Assembly: GCA_030432695.1 (NCBI GenBank)
Contig: JAUILN010000013.1
Location: forward strand, 248,001-312,000
From: a bacterium
GTDB lineage: Bacteria; Planctomycetota; UBA1135; UBA2386
DNA: 64,000 nucleotides
Reading direction: 5' to 3'
Both the position numbers and the translations under genes were made by a program. The notes beneath the pieces were generated by a model, which worked only from the letters and a program-made list of their open reading frames with translations, did no database searches and had not been told where the DNA came from. Positions 24,907 through 33,755 of this stretch are shown here, one piece after another (position 1 is the first letter of the stretch; each line of letters opens with the position of its first letter).

Positions 24907-26580
24907 TCACCGGATCCTGACCATCAGTCCGTCCGACGACCAGGTGCGGCCGCCGTCGAGCTGTAGCGCCTGCCAGGCCAGGTCCACGCCTTGGAGCGAG
25001 GCCGGCAGCGGTAGCCGCAGTCGTCGGTCGCCCGACGGGTCGGTCCCGCCGCGTAGACCGATCACCACCGGGGAGTGGGAGGTGTCCAGCAGGAGTCGAC
25101 AGCCGGGGCCGGCGGGAAGCCCCTGGTCGGTCGCCGTGGGAGTGACGGCGAACCAGGTCGGGGCCAGCGGCCGGCCGCCGCGGAGCCACAGTTCGAACCG
25201 GTCGGAGCCGGCGAACGGCAGGTCCGGGATCGTCGTTCCGCCGGTGTCGATCCGACCGGCGCAACCGATCCCGAAGCGCTGGATCGCCGCGGGGGGCCGC
25301 GGCCAGGTGATCTCCACGATCGGGTCGTCGGCCCGGGTGTCGGCGAGGGGGAACACCAGAGACAGCGCGTTGTCGTGTTCGAGGCACGCGGCTCCTGCGG
25401 TGGAGGGGGTGCTCGACGCGGTCGTGCGCGCGGTGAGCGCCCGCCCGATGGAACGCGCATCGCCGCCGATCCGGGCGGTGTTCAGCCCGACACCGGACTC
25501 GAGCCAGGTCAGCGCCCAGTGGCTGGCCGACTCGTGGTCGAAGGCCAGGTTGCGGCTCGTGGTGCCGAGGCTGAGCGTCGTGCCCGGTGACGCGGTGGCC
25601 AGCACCTCGTGGAACGGGGCCGAGGGCAGCCAGGCGCCGCGGTGCCAGATGAGTCGTTGCACCGCGACGGCGCGGCCCTGGTCGAGCGGTCCCGGATGGG
25701 CGACGTCCTGCACGAGGTACGCCAGCAGGTAGCGGCCGTCGCGTCCGGCGACGAGCGGTCGCAGCCCGTGTTCGGACGGAACATCGGAGTTGCCCAGCCG
25801 CACGATCGGACCGAGCTGGCCATCGACGCCGATGCGTCGCGCGTAGAGGTTCCAGTCGAGCGGTGGGGTGGCGAGGCGGTCGGATTCCTGCCAGGCCACC
25901 ACCCAGCCCATAGAGGCCAGCTCGCCGTCGCAGACCGACGCGGCCTGGCTGTCGGCGGCCGGGTGGCCCGAGGAGAGGTCGGACGCGGCTCCGAGACTCC
26001 GGTGGTTCACGTCGATGCGGGCGAACAGCACCCGCGACGAGTCGGAGTCGTCCGGGCCGAGGGCCGCGTCGCGCCGGAAGGTCAACAGCGCCTGCGCGGC
26101 GCTCGCGCCGGTGGTCCCGCCGAGCGAAGGGTGTCGGTCTTCGGCGTCGGCGAGGTCCGGCACATCGAGGCTCACCCCGCTGGCGAACGTGTGGTCGCCG
26201 CCGTCGTGGAAGTGCACGCGGATGGTCGAGTCCGAGGTCCCGTCCTCGCGCTGCCAGGCGACCACGAACCGGCCGGCGGTGAAGGTCGCGGTCGGCGCGG
26301 TCGAGCGTTGTGTCGGGTCGACGTCGGCGAAGACTGGCCAGTTCGTCGTGCGGTCGGCGCTGAACAGGCGCGCGTCGAGGTCGTGGTGGCCGTGCGGGCC
26401 CGGTCTCGAGCTGACGACCAGCGTCTCGTCGTGGATCGGGTCGTAGGCGATCGCGAGTTCCATCGCCGGCCCGGCTCCGCCCCCGGTCGCGAGGACCGAG
26501 GGCGGTGTTGGTTGGGCAGGGAGCGCTACGATCAGCGCGGCGCAGAGTGGTGCCAAGGTGACGTGCCGAAGTGTGGACAT
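24907..26580 (-). CDS. secreted propeller-like protein, paralogue of upstream gene
   Basis: A 557-residue secreted protein with a signal peptide (TLAPLCAALIVALPAQ). The body has repeated strand blocks (MELAIAYDPIHDETLVVSS, RFVVAWQREDGTSDS, RVHFHDGGDH, WVVAWQESDR). These match blocks of the gene immediately upstream (ELMVGFTRQFVVGDRDLY, LYFHDGGVG, WLVVWNEYDP), so the two are tandem paralogues. It lacks the 250-residue N-terminal module of that paralogue. The C-terminal tail starts at FGIGCAGRIDTGG and ends LPLPASLQGVDLAWQALQL. The upstream gene's stop is 13 nt before this ATG, so they form an operon. No enzyme motif recognised. Confidence 0.75.
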   Translation of the reverse strand: MSTLRHVTLAPLCAALIVALPAQPTPPSVLATGGGAGPAMELAIAYDPIHDETLVVSSRPGPHGHHDLDARLFSADRTTNWPVFADVDPTQRSTAPTATFTAGRFVVAWQREDGTSDSTIRVHFHDGGDHTFASGVSLDVPDLADAEDRHPSLGGTTGASAAQALLTFRRDAALGPDDSDSSRVLFARIDVNHRSLGAASDLSSGHPAADSQAASVCDGELASMGWVVAWQESDRLATPPLDWNLYARRIGVDGQLGPIVRLGNSDVPSEHGLRPLVAGRDGRYLLAYLVQDVAHPGPLDQGRAVAVQRLIWHRGAWLPSAPFHEVLATASPGTTLSLGTTSRNLAFDHESASHWALTWLESGVGLNTARIGGDARSIGRALTARTTASSTPSTAGAACLEHDNALSLVFPLADTRADDPIVEITWPRPPAAIQRFGIGCAGRIDTGGTTIPDLPFAGSDRFELWLRGGRPLAPTWFAVTPTATDQGLPAGPGCRLLLDTSHSPVVIGLRGGTDPSGDRRLRLPLPASLQGVDLAWQALQLDGGRTWSSDGLMVRIR

Positions 26581-26593
26581 GCTTCAGCAGCCT

Positions 26594-28888
26594 TCAGCGG
26601 ATGTTGGTGCGCAGGGCCGTGGTGCTCCACGCCGACGCTCCGGAGATCTGGACCGCCTGCCAATACACGTTGGCCTGGACGTGGCTCGGTAGCGGCAGGA
26701 AGAAGAACTCGCCGCCGCGGCTGTCGCTCTGCCCGCTGGCCACGGCGATCAGCGAGGACGCCGCATCGAGCAGGAGGGCACAAGATCCACTGGCGGCGGC
26801 GGGCAGCGGAAGATTGGCGCTGCCCGTGGATGCAAACAGCCAGGTCGAAGTGTCGGGCCGACCCGCGACCAGGTAGATCGCGAATCCGCCGGATCCCGCA
26901 TAGGGGTTCGAGGTCGACCCGGAGTTGTAGCTGCGGAGTCGGCCGCCGCAGCTCGAGCCGTATTCGATCACGCTGGCAGGCCGGCGTTCGAGGTGTCGGC
27001 CGGAGATCGGATTCTGGCTTCCCCAGGCACTGGCCAGCAGCGGGAAGCGCAGGCCGTCCGCGTCGAAGGTCACTGATCCGCGGAGAAACTGGACCGCGGG
27101 GGACTGCGGAAGAAGCTGTGCAGTCTCTACCGAGCGCCCCTCCCAGCCGATGTTCGTGATGTACAGACCGTCCTGCAGGTCGCGCCAGATCAGAGCGCAG
27201 TGGCTGTCGAGGTCGCTGTCGTAGGCCATCGAGTCGGCGCCGTGGAGCTGGAGATCGTTGGAAGTGCGGGTCACCAGTTGGGTGGCCGGGTATCGCGTCG
27301 GCGACGCGGAGTTCTGCGGCCAGAACATGCGTTCGGTGTGGATCTCGTTGCCCCAGTCGCCGGTCGGCTTGTCGCCGGTGCCGTCGCGCAGCAGAAAGGC
27401 CACGCGGAAGTCCGTGATCGAGCCGGCTACGACCGGCGAGATCTTGTGGAGGTTGACGTTGCCTCCGTCCCCGCATACGTGCCAGTTGCGCAGATTGCCG
27501 TCCTGCGTGACACGCTGGGCCAGCACGTCCCAGTCCTCGGTGCTGTTTGCCGGATCGTACTCGTTCCAGACCACCAGCCACCCGCTGTTGGACTGCGAGC
27601 GCCGGGACACGCTCGGTCTCTCGGCGTCGGGGTTGGCATGGGCGGACGCGCGGAAGAGCGATGCCGCCTCGACGGTCCGGGTCGAGGCGTTGATCCGAGA
27701 GCCGTAGACTCGCGACGTGCTGGAATTGCCGCCGGCGGAGACGTGGTCGCGACGGTAGACGACGTAGCCGTACGGCTCGGAGCCCGTCGAGCCGCCGAAG
27801 CTCGGCGCCCAGCGGTCGTACGACGACGACGAGGCGGTGGTGCGCAGGATGCCTGGAATGGCCGCGCCGACCCCACCATCGTGGAAGTAGAGCTGCATCC
27901 GCGACTGGTTGGAGTAGTCGTCGTCGTATGCGACCACCCAACGGTGCGCGCCGCGGACGTAGTCGAGCGACACCTGGATGGTGTCATGGTTGTTGGCCAG
28001 GTTGGTGTGGATCGTCTGGCGGTTGCCGAACGAGTCGTTGGCGACCCGTACGTAGAGGTCGCGGTCTCCGACCACGAACTGGCGGGTGAAGCCGACCATC
28101 AGCTCGTCGTGTTCGTCATTGCGGCCGATCGATATGCCGATCACGCCGTCGCCCGACGCCCAGGTGTAGACGAGCACGGGACTGGTCAGCGGGTCGATCG
28201 TCACCGGGTAGGAGGCGCGGGCTAGCCAGTCGGCGGGCACGCGCAGGGAGATCGACTCGCCGTCGAATCCGGAGGGGATCGCGAGGCGTCGGCCGCCCGC
28301 GTCGAGGACCGTTGCGGCACCGTAGGACACGACCGCGCGGCCGTCGTCGTCATGGAACATCAGCGCGCCGTGCTGGTCGGCGACCACGGCGGCGTGCAGC
28401 TCGGTGTCGATGCGACCTTCGACGACCAGGTCTTCGGAAGCGGGCAGCGGTGCGCGCAGGACGAAGGTCTGTTCGATGCCTTCCGGGCGGACTTCGTAGC
28501 GCTCGAGCACGGGGCCATGGTCGAGTTCCGCGATTCCGGGCGAGAGGCGGGTCAGCGCCGCGGCCGCGTCGGTCTGCAGCGGTCGGCCGTCGGCCAGGAC
28601 GCGCGCGGTGGTCCAGGTCCACGGCAGATGCCTCGGCGCATCGGCGCCGAGCCACGGGAAGAAGGTGAAGGCGCGGTGCTCGAAGCGGGCCTTCCAGTTG
28701 CTGCCACCGGCCCATAGCTGGCCGGCTGACTCGGTGTCGATCGTCGACAGCGGGACGAAGAAGTCCTCGGCCGTGAAGGTCGCCGGCGGGTGGACGTCGA
28801 TCGGATCCTGGGCGAGGGCGACAGCGGACGCGGAAGTGAAGGAGAACAGCGCCAAGGAGCAGGCGCGGAAGTTTCTTGCTCGGTTCAT
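26594..28888 (-). CDS. large secreted protein, paralogue of two neighbours
   Basis: A 764-residue secreted protein with a signal peptide (SLALFSFTSASAVALAQ). The N-terminal module (to about residue 255) has LGADAPRHLPW, LERYEVRPEGIEQTFVLRAP and YPVTIDPLTSP, matching the protein at 12672-14969. The middle is propeller-like (VIGISIGRNDEHDELMVGF, HRWVVAYDDDYSNQSRMQL, PYGYVVYRRDHVS, WLVVWNEYDPANS). The C-terminal tail contains YGSSCGGRLRSYN, GSCALLLDAAS and FFLPLPSHVQANVYWQAVQI. The ATG at 28888 is chosen because it begins the signal peptide. It is divergent from the gene at 29096 across 207 nt and leads a two-gene operon with its shorter paralogue. Function unknown. Confidence 0.75.
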   Translation of the reverse strand: MNRARNFRACSLALFSFTSASAVALAQDPIDVHPPATFTAEDFFVPLSTIDTESAGQLWAGGSNWKARFEHRAFTFFPWLGADAPRHLPWTWTTARVLADGRPLQTDAAAALTRLSPGIAELDHGPVLERYEVRPEGIEQTFVLRAPLPASEDLVVEGRIDTELHAAVVADQHGALMFHDDDGRAVVSYGAATVLDAGGRRLAIPSGFDGESISLRVPADWLARASYPVTIDPLTSPVLVYTWASGDGVIGISIGRNDEHDELMVGFTRQFVVGDRDLYVRVANDSFGNRQTIHTNLANNHDTIQVSLDYVRGAHRWVVAYDDDYSNQSRMQLYFHDGGVGAAIPGILRTTASSSSYDRWAPSFGGSTGSEPYGYVVYRRDHVSAGGNSSTSRVYGSRINASTRTVEAASLFRASAHANPDAERPSVSRRSQSNSGWLVVWNEYDPANSTEDWDVLAQRVTQDGNLRNWHVCGDGGNVNLHKISPVVAGSITDFRVAFLLRDGTGDKPTGDWGNEIHTERMFWPQNSASPTRYPATQLVTRTSNDLQLHGADSMAYDSDLDSHCALIWRDLQDGLYITNIGWEGRSVETAQLLPQSPAVQFLRGSVTFDADGLRFPLLASAWGSQNPISGRHLERRPASVIEYGSSCGGRLRSYNSGSTSNPYAGSGGFAIYLVAGRPDTSTWLFASTGSANLPLPAAASGSCALLLDAASSLIAVASGQSDSRGGEFFFLPLPSHVQANVYWQAVQISGASAWSTTALRTNIR

Positions 28889-29095
28889 CGTGGGTCTCCC
28901 GGTGTGGGTTCGTGCAGCCCCCTCGCGCTCGACCGGCGGACCGAACAGGTGGTTCGTGAGATCGCGACGAATTCGGGGTCGTCGCATCCTTCGTGTTCGG
29001 TCGACGCGCGTGCTGCGAGGGTCGCGACGACCGCCGGCAGCAACCGCGCGTTCGCGGAAGGCCGGCCACCCCTCGAGACCCAAGGAGCGATCACG

Positions 29096-29539
29096 ATGTC
29101 CGAATCCCAGATCACGTACCGACTCATCCAGGACCTGTTGACCGAGGAGGTCGTCGAACGGACGACCCTGAAGTGCGTGTTCGTCTGCCCGGTGAGCGGC
29201 CAACGCGTGCCTGCGCAGGCCGACGTGCTGAAGGCCAACGAAGGCTCGGTGCTGACCAAGGCGAAGCACCGGCTCCGCGAGTCGATGGCGCGCTCGATGA
29301 CCCGCTCGGTCTCGCAGGCCCTGCGCTCGGTGCTCGGCAACAACGCCGTCGGCCGGATCGCGGGCGACGTCGGCAAGGACGCGGCGACCCGCGCGGCGAG
29401 CGGGCACGCGTTCTCGGCCGACGAACTCGAGAACGCCGCAGTGGCCGCGTTCGAGGCCAAGGCCAGGAGCCAGTTCGTCTGGGACGAGGCGCTCGGTGGC
29501 TTCCGGCACGTCCGGGCGGTGACCTCCGCGGGGGCGTGA
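29096..29539 (+). CDS. small cytoplasmic protein with a paired-Cys motif
   Basis: A 147-residue protein with no signal peptide or membrane helix. A strong AAGGAG at 29082-29087 lies 8 nt before the ATG. The N-terminal part has LKCVFVCPVSGQRVPAQADV, with two Cys four residues apart that could bind a metal or form a disulfide. This is followed by a basic helical stretch (LTKAKHRLRESMARSMTRSVSQ) and an Ala-rich stretch (GKDAATRAASGH). The end (FVWDEALGGFRHV) is aromatic. I do not recognise a family. The good ribosome site is unusual for this region and suggests it is well expressed. Confidence 0.6.
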   Translation: MSESQITYRLIQDLLTEEVVERTTLKCVFVCPVSGQRVPAQADVLKANEGSVLTKAKHRLRESMARSMTRSVSQALRSVLGNNAVGRIAGDVGKDAATRAASGHAFSADELENAAVAAFEAKARSQFVWDEALGGFRHVRAVTSAGA

Positions 29540-29667
29540 CGGCTGCGGAGAGTCCGGTCGCGGCCCCTGGCCGTTCGGCTTCCCTCGCGCTTTCCTGCGC
29601 TCCGTGACTCTGGCACGATCGGGGACCAGGCGGGCGGCGACGTCCGCACCCCGCGACTCCGACCGTC

Positions 29668-31251
29668 ATGGCCCAGCCCTTCCCGACTGCCGTCCCCGTC
29701 TCCGATGCCGCCGCCGCCGCTTCCGCGGGAGGGGCCCACGATGCCGTGGTGCTGGTGGCGCCCGATCCGAAGGCCGCGACGGCCGATCTGGCGCCGTGCC
29801 GGGAGGCGATCGAAGCTGCGGCCGGGGTCGACGCCCGCTTCGCCAGTGGCGTGTCGCTGCTCGCCGCCGTGTCGGTCGCCGGTGGGCGGCTGGTGGTGGC
29901 GCCGACCGGTCCGTTGACCCGCGACCAGGACGACGTGCGGCGCTTCGCGACGGCCGCGGCGCAGGGCATGCGGCGGGCGCGGGATGCCGGGGCGCGCTCG
30001 CCCCTGCTGGTGATCGCGGGAATCCCCAACGACGCGCGGTTCGCGCACGCGGTGGAGGTCGCGGGGCTCGGTGCGCTCGGCGCGCTGTGGGAGCCGCTGG
30101 AGGCCCGCGAGGCGCTCGGTCAGCAGGAGTGCGAGCCGATCGAGTCGGTTGGCATCGCGGTGGCCGGCGGCAAGGTCTCCGCCGAGACCGCGCGCTGGAT
30201 CACCGCGGTCGAGGCCGGCCGACGGTTGAGCCGCGACCTGGGTGGCACCGAGCCGGAGCGGATGGCGCCGCTGCGCTTCGCGGAGTACTGCGAGGAGGCG
30301 TTCGCGGGCTCGGCGGTGAAGGTGTCGATCCTCCGTGACCCGGCGGTGTTCCTTCGCGACTACCCGCTGGCCGCCGCGGTGGCGCGGGCCTCGATGCCGG
30401 TGCCGCGGCACCACCCGTGCATCGTGCGGCTCGAGTACGAGGGGGAGGGGCCGATCACCAAGACGGTGTTCCTGGCCGGCAAGGGCGTGACCTACGACAC
30501 CGGCGGTGCCGACATCAAGGCCGGTGGGATCATGGCCGGCATGAGTCGCGACAAGGGTGGTGCCGCTTCGGTCGCCGGGTTGATGCATGCGATCGGCTCG
30601 CTGCAGCCGGCGGGCGTGCGGGTGGTCGCCGAGCTCGGCATGGTGCGCAACAGCATCGGCGCCGAGTGCTTCGTCTCCGACGAGATCATCAAGAGTCACG
30701 CGGGCGTGCGGGTGCGGATCGGCAACACCGACGCCGAGGGCCGACTGGTGCTGGCCGACCTGCTGTCGCACCTGCGCGAGGAAGCGCAGACGGCCAAGAA
30801 CCCGTGCGTGCTGTCGGTGGCGACGCTGACCGGTCACTCGGCACGCGCGGTCGGCCCCTACAACATCGCGCTCGACAACGGGCCGGCGCGGGCCGCGGGC
30901 ATCGCCGAGGCTCTGTCGGCAGCCGGCGACGCCTGGGGCGATCCGTTCGACGTGTCGCGGCTCCGGCCCGAGGACTTCGACTTCGTCGCGCCGAAGACCC
31001 GCGCCGACGACGTGTTCTCCTGCAACTCGGCGCCGTCGACCGCGACCGCACGCGGCCACCAGTTCCCGATGGCGTTCCTGGCGATCGCCTCGGGCCTCGA
31101 CCGCCATGGTCGCGATGGCGAACCTCCGATCCCGTTCACCCACTGCGACATCGGCGGCAGCTACTGCGAGAACATGGACTGGCAGCACGGTCGACCGACC
31201 GGGCGGCCGGTGGTCGGTCTGCTGACCGGTCTGCTTGGAGGCGACGCGTGA
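29668..31251 (+). CDS. M17 family leucyl aminopeptidase-like metallopeptidase
   Basis: A 527-residue cytosolic aminopeptidase of the M17 (PepA/LAP) family. The catalytic domain holds FLAGKGVTYDTGGADIKAGG (about 268-287) with the metal/substrate residues Lys272, Asp277 and Lys284. SRDKGGAA gives Asp295, and NTDAEGRLVLADL gives Asp355, Glu357 and catalytic Arg359. The core is complete. The variant TYDTGG/ADIKAGG replaces the common TFDSGG/SLKP, and the C-terminus (THCDIGGSYCENMDWQHGRPTGRP, long) resembles the subgroup of aminopeptidase W07G4.4 rather than classical PepA. It removes N-terminal residues from peptides using two metal ions, usually as a hexamer. Its stop overlaps the next start as GTGA, coupling it to the alcohol dehydrogenase. 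Confidence 0.88.
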   Translation: MAQPFPTAVPVSDAAAAASAGGAHDAVVLVAPDPKAATADLAPCREAIEAAAGVDARFASGVSLLAAVSVAGGRLVVAPTGPLTRDQDDVRRFATAAAQGMRRARDAGARSPLLVIAGIPNDARFAHAVEVAGLGALGALWEPLEAREALGQQECEPIESVGIAVAGGKVSAETARWITAVEAGRRLSRDLGGTEPERMAPLRFAEYCEEAFAGSAVKVSILRDPAVFLRDYPLAAAVARASMPVPRHHPCIVRLEYEGEGPITKTVFLAGKGVTYDTGGADIKAGGIMAGMSRDKGGAASVAGLMHAIGSLQPAGVRVVAELGMVRNSIGAECFVSDEIIKSHAGVRVRIGNTDAEGRLVLADLLSHLREEAQTAKNPCVLSVATLTGHSARAVGPYNIALDNGPARAAGIAEALSAAGDAWGDPFDVSRLRPEDFDFVAPKTRADDVFSCNSAPSTATARGHQFPMAFLAIASGLDRHGRDGEPPIPFTHCDIGGSYCENMDWQHGRPTGRPVVGLLTGLLGGDA

Positions 31252-32441
31252 GCCAGGGCCGTTCGCAGGTCTACGAGGTGGAAGGCGCGGGACGCTTCGA
31301 CGCGCCGCGCACCGCCATCGGTTGGGGGGCGGTTTCCGAGGTCGGCGCGGCGCTGGAGCGGCTCGCCGCCGATTCGGTGTTGCTGGTGGCTGACCGAAGG
31401 GCCTACACGGCGTCGGGCGCCGAGGCGGCGTTGGCCGAGGCGTTGAGCGTCCGCCGGGTGCAGCGGATCGACGTCGACGGACCGAACCCGGATGCGGCCG
31501 CGATCGAGGTCGCGGTGGCGCGGTGCCGGGCGATGGAGCCCGACGTGGTGCTCGCGGTCGGTGGCGGTTCGGCGATCGATCTTGCGAAGGCGGTCGCCGG
31601 CTGCTGCGGGACCGACGCCGAGGTCGTCGACGTGCTGCGCGGGCAGGCCCCGATCGGTTCCGAGGTGCCGCCGTTGATCGCGGTGCCGACGACGGCGGGG
31701 ACCGGCTCGGAGGCGACCCACTTCGCGGCGCTGTACGTCGAGGGACGCAAGGTCTCGTTGGCGCACCAGAAGCTGCGTCCGGCGTACGCGATCGTCGATC
31801 CGTCGTTGAGCCGTTCCGCGCCGCGGGAACTCCGGGCGGTCGCCGGCCTCGATGCCTTCGCCCAGGCGCTGGAGTCGGCGTGGGCGGTGGACGCCACCGA
31901 GCAGAGTCTCGCCGATTCGTGCCGGGCGCTCGAGCTGGCCGGTCCGCAGCTCGACGACGTGGTGCACGCGCCGTCGGCAGCCGCATTCGATGCGATGGCG
32001 CGCGCTGCGTTCCATGCCGGGCGAGCGATCGACGTGGCCAAGACCACGGCGGCGCACGCGCTGTCGTACTGGCTGACCGCGAAGCACGGCGTGCCGCACG
32101 GGCACGCCGTGGCGCTGTTCCTCGGCCCGATCCTGAGCTTCAACGCGCAGGTGTCGGCCCAGGACTGCGTCGATCCGCGTGGCGCCGAAGCGGTGAAGGC
32201 GCGGTTGGCCGCGGCCTGCAAGGCGATGAAGATCTCCAGCCCCGCGGCGCTCAGGGTGCGGTGGGACGCGTTCCTGCAGAGCCTGTCGATTCCGACCCGA
32301 CTTTCGGAGGTCGGCGTGAAGACCGACGACGACCGGCAGGCGTTGGTCGAAGCGGTCAATCCGGAGCGCTTGTCGAACAACCCGCGGCGGCTCGACCGCG
32401 CGGCGCTGGAGCGGATCGTCGCCGAGGCGGACGGGCGTTGA
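31248..32441 (+). CDS. iron-type alcohol dehydrogenase, phosphonoacetaldehyde reductase-like
   Basis: A 397-residue group III (iron-type) alcohol dehydrogenase. The NAD(P)-binding GGGSAIDLAKA is at about 105-115 and PTTAGTGSE at 147-155. Metal ligand positions are Asp202, then Gln206 where many members have His, His270 (AAHALSYWLTAKHG) and His284 (GVPHGHAV). The stretch ATHFAALYVEGRKVSLAHQKLRPAYAIVDPSL is like that of phosphonate-associated reductases (PhpC/Phn-Fe-ADH type), in which a Gln at this position is, to my knowledge, common. Starts at GTG 31248, overlapping the aminopeptidase stop. No other phosphonate genes (PEP mutase, phosphonopyruvate decarboxylase) are in the window, so the substrate is uncertain. 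It may reduce another short aldehyde. Confidence 0.8.
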   Translation: MSQGRSQVYEVEGAGRFDAPRTAIGWGAVSEVGAALERLAADSVLLVADRRAYTASGAEAALAEALSVRRVQRIDVDGPNPDAAAIEVAVARCRAMEPDVVLAVGGGSAIDLAKAVAGCCGTDAEVVDVLRGQAPIGSEVPPLIAVPTTAGTGSEATHFAALYVEGRKVSLAHQKLRPAYAIVDPSLSRSAPRELRAVAGLDAFAQALESAWAVDATEQSLADSCRALELAGPQLDDVVHAPSAAAFDAMARAAFHAGRAIDVAKTTAAHALSYWLTAKHGVPHGHAVALFLGPILSFNAQVSAQDCVDPRGAEAVKARLAAACKAMKISSPAALRVRWDAFLQSLSIPTRLSEVGVKTDDDRQALVEAVNPERLSNNPRRLDRAALERIVAEADGR

Positions 32442-32454
32442 GCCGGGCGGCCCG

Positions 32455-33033
32455 ATGACCGAGATCCTGCTGGCCAGCGGCTCGCGCTATCGCAGGGAGC
32501 TGCTCGAGCGGCTGGGTCTGCCGTTCCACAGCGTGTCGCCCGACGTCGACGAGTCGGAGCTGCAGGCCTCGGGTCGACCGCCGCGGGAGATCGCGGCGCT
32601 GTTGGCCCGGGCCAAGGCCGACGCGGTCGCCGGTCGCGCGCCGGCGTCGTTGGTGATCGGCTCGGACCAGGTCTGCGCCCTCGACGACGAGGTGCTCGGC
32701 AAGCCCGGGTCGCGCGAGGCGAACGTCGCGCAGCTGGTCCGGTTGTCCGGTCGTGCCCACCGGCTGTGGACCGCGGTCTGCGTGCAGCGTGGCGCCCAGC
32801 GCCGCGAGTTCGTGGTGGAGGCGGTGCTGACCATGCGCGCGCTGTCGCCCGAACGGCTGGCGCGCTACGTGGCGATGGACCAGGCCTGGGACTGTGCCGG
32901 CGGCTACAAGCTCGAGTCGGGCGGCATCGCGTTGTTCGAGCGGATCGACTGCGCCGACCACACCGCGATCCTCGGCCTGCCGCTGATGGAGCTGGCGCGG
33001 GTGCTGGAGGAGTTCGGGTTCCCGGTGTTCTGA
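32455..33033 (+). CDS. maf: Maf family nucleotide pyrophosphatase
   Basis: A 192-residue Maf/HAM1-fold pyrophosphatase. N-terminal LASGSRYRRELLERLG, the acidic VDE near residue 31, the catalytic region VIGSDQVCALDDEVLGKPG (Asp71), and AGGYKLESGG are all present. SDQV with the YRR motif points to the YceF subgroup, which hydrolyses 7-methyl-GTP, rather than to the TTP/UTP group. This subgroup assignment is by motif only. These house-cleaning enzymes remove modified nucleotides. It lies 13 nt after the dehydrogenase and probably ends that operon. The sequence is of the usual family length with no truncation. Confidence 0.9.
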   Translation: MTEILLASGSRYRRELLERLGLPFHSVSPDVDESELQASGRPPREIAALLARAKADAVAGRAPASLVIGSDQVCALDDEVLGKPGSREANVAQLVRLSGRAHRLWTAVCVQRGAQRREFVVEAVLTMRALSPERLARYVAMDQAWDCAGGYKLESGGIALFERIDCADHTAILGLPLMELARVLEEFGFPVF

Positions 33034-33071
33034 AGGCAGTCCGTCGGGGCCGTCGTCCGGACGAGGCTGCT

Positions 33072-33755
33072 TCAGTCGACGAGCAGCAGGAGCAGCAGTC
33101 CGCTACCCACGTAGACGATCAGCCCCCAGAGCACGCCCTTGGCGATGCGGCAGCCGGTGAACACGCTGAGCCCGATGCCTGCGACGATCGCCTCCCACAG
33201 GAAGAAGGCGTCGGTGAGCCGCGCCAGGTGATGCAGGGTGCTGTGCGGTGCGGACTTCGTGAGAGCAGCCAGTCCCAGGTGGCAGCCCTGCGGATCGTTC
33301 GTGATGCCGATGAGCAGGCCGGAGACCGCGGTGTCCAGCGCGCCGATGACTCCCACATACCAGACCAGCGACCAGTAGCGCCCGAAGGACTGCGATCCCC
33401 CGAGGACGCGATGGCCCACCAGGAGCAGCAGCGTCGCATACATCAACTTCCCGAGCAGCGCGCTGACGATCGTCAGGCTGCGGATCGTGTTCCGGCTGGA
33501 CCCGATGCGCCGTTCCAGGAGCCGGTCCGCTTCCTCCGGGTTCAACCGGCCTTCGGCGACGTCGGCCGCGTACAGGGCTTCGAGGCGCTCGTTGACGAAC
33601 TCGGTCATGGTGTCGCCTGCGAGGACGTCGAACAGGACTCCGCAGAGCACCATGAACAGGCAGGGCACCAGCCAGCCGCCTTCATGCAGCACAGCGCGCA
33701 TGGCGTGGACGGGCCTGAAGAATACGTCGAGGATGCGGGCGACGGAGTTCAGCAT
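33072..33755 (-). CDS. Yip1 domain membrane protein
   Basis: A 227-residue integral membrane protein with about five hydrophobic segments, among them LVPCLFMVLCGVLFDVLAG, TIVSALLGKLMYATLLLLVG, SLVWYVGVIGALDTAVSGLL and VLWGLIVYVGSGLLLLLL. The opening ARILDVFFRPVHAMRAVLHEGGWLVP matches the start of Yip1-domain proteins (F.P..A...L...GW..P). The ATG at 33755 begins this motif. Bacterial Yip1-like proteins have no firmly known role; they are often linked to membrane organisation. The gene faces the maf gene tail-to-tail and is followed upstream by a 326-nt gene-free stretch containing a strong palindrome. Confidence 0.75.
   Translation of the reverse strand: MLNSVARILDVFFRPVHAMRAVLHEGGWLVPCLFMVLCGVLFDVLAGDTMTEFVNERLEALYAADVAEGRLNPEEADRLLERRIGSSRNTIRSLTIVSALLGKLMYATLLLLVGHRVLGGSQSFGRYWSLVWYVGVIGALDTAVSGLLIGITNDPQGCHLGLAALTKSAPHSTLHHLARLTDAFFLWEAIVAGIGLSVFTGCRIAKGVLWGLIVYVGSGLLLLLLVD

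Noticed and set aside
28885..31986. A roughly 1,000-codon open frame on the minus strand over the aminopeptidase region
   Set aside because: Low-complexity Arg/Pro translation, antisense to a convincing M17 enzyme with intact catalytic motifs.
31248..32441. Gln206 in place of a metal-binding His as a sign that the dehydrogenase is dead
   Set aside because: Other iron-type dehydrogenases of this subgroup carry Gln there and the remaining ligands are present.
33053..33064. 12-bp palindrome TCGTCCGGACGA between maf and the Yip1 gene
   Set aside because: No loop, no T-tract, and such short palindromes are expected by chance in this GC-rich DNA.
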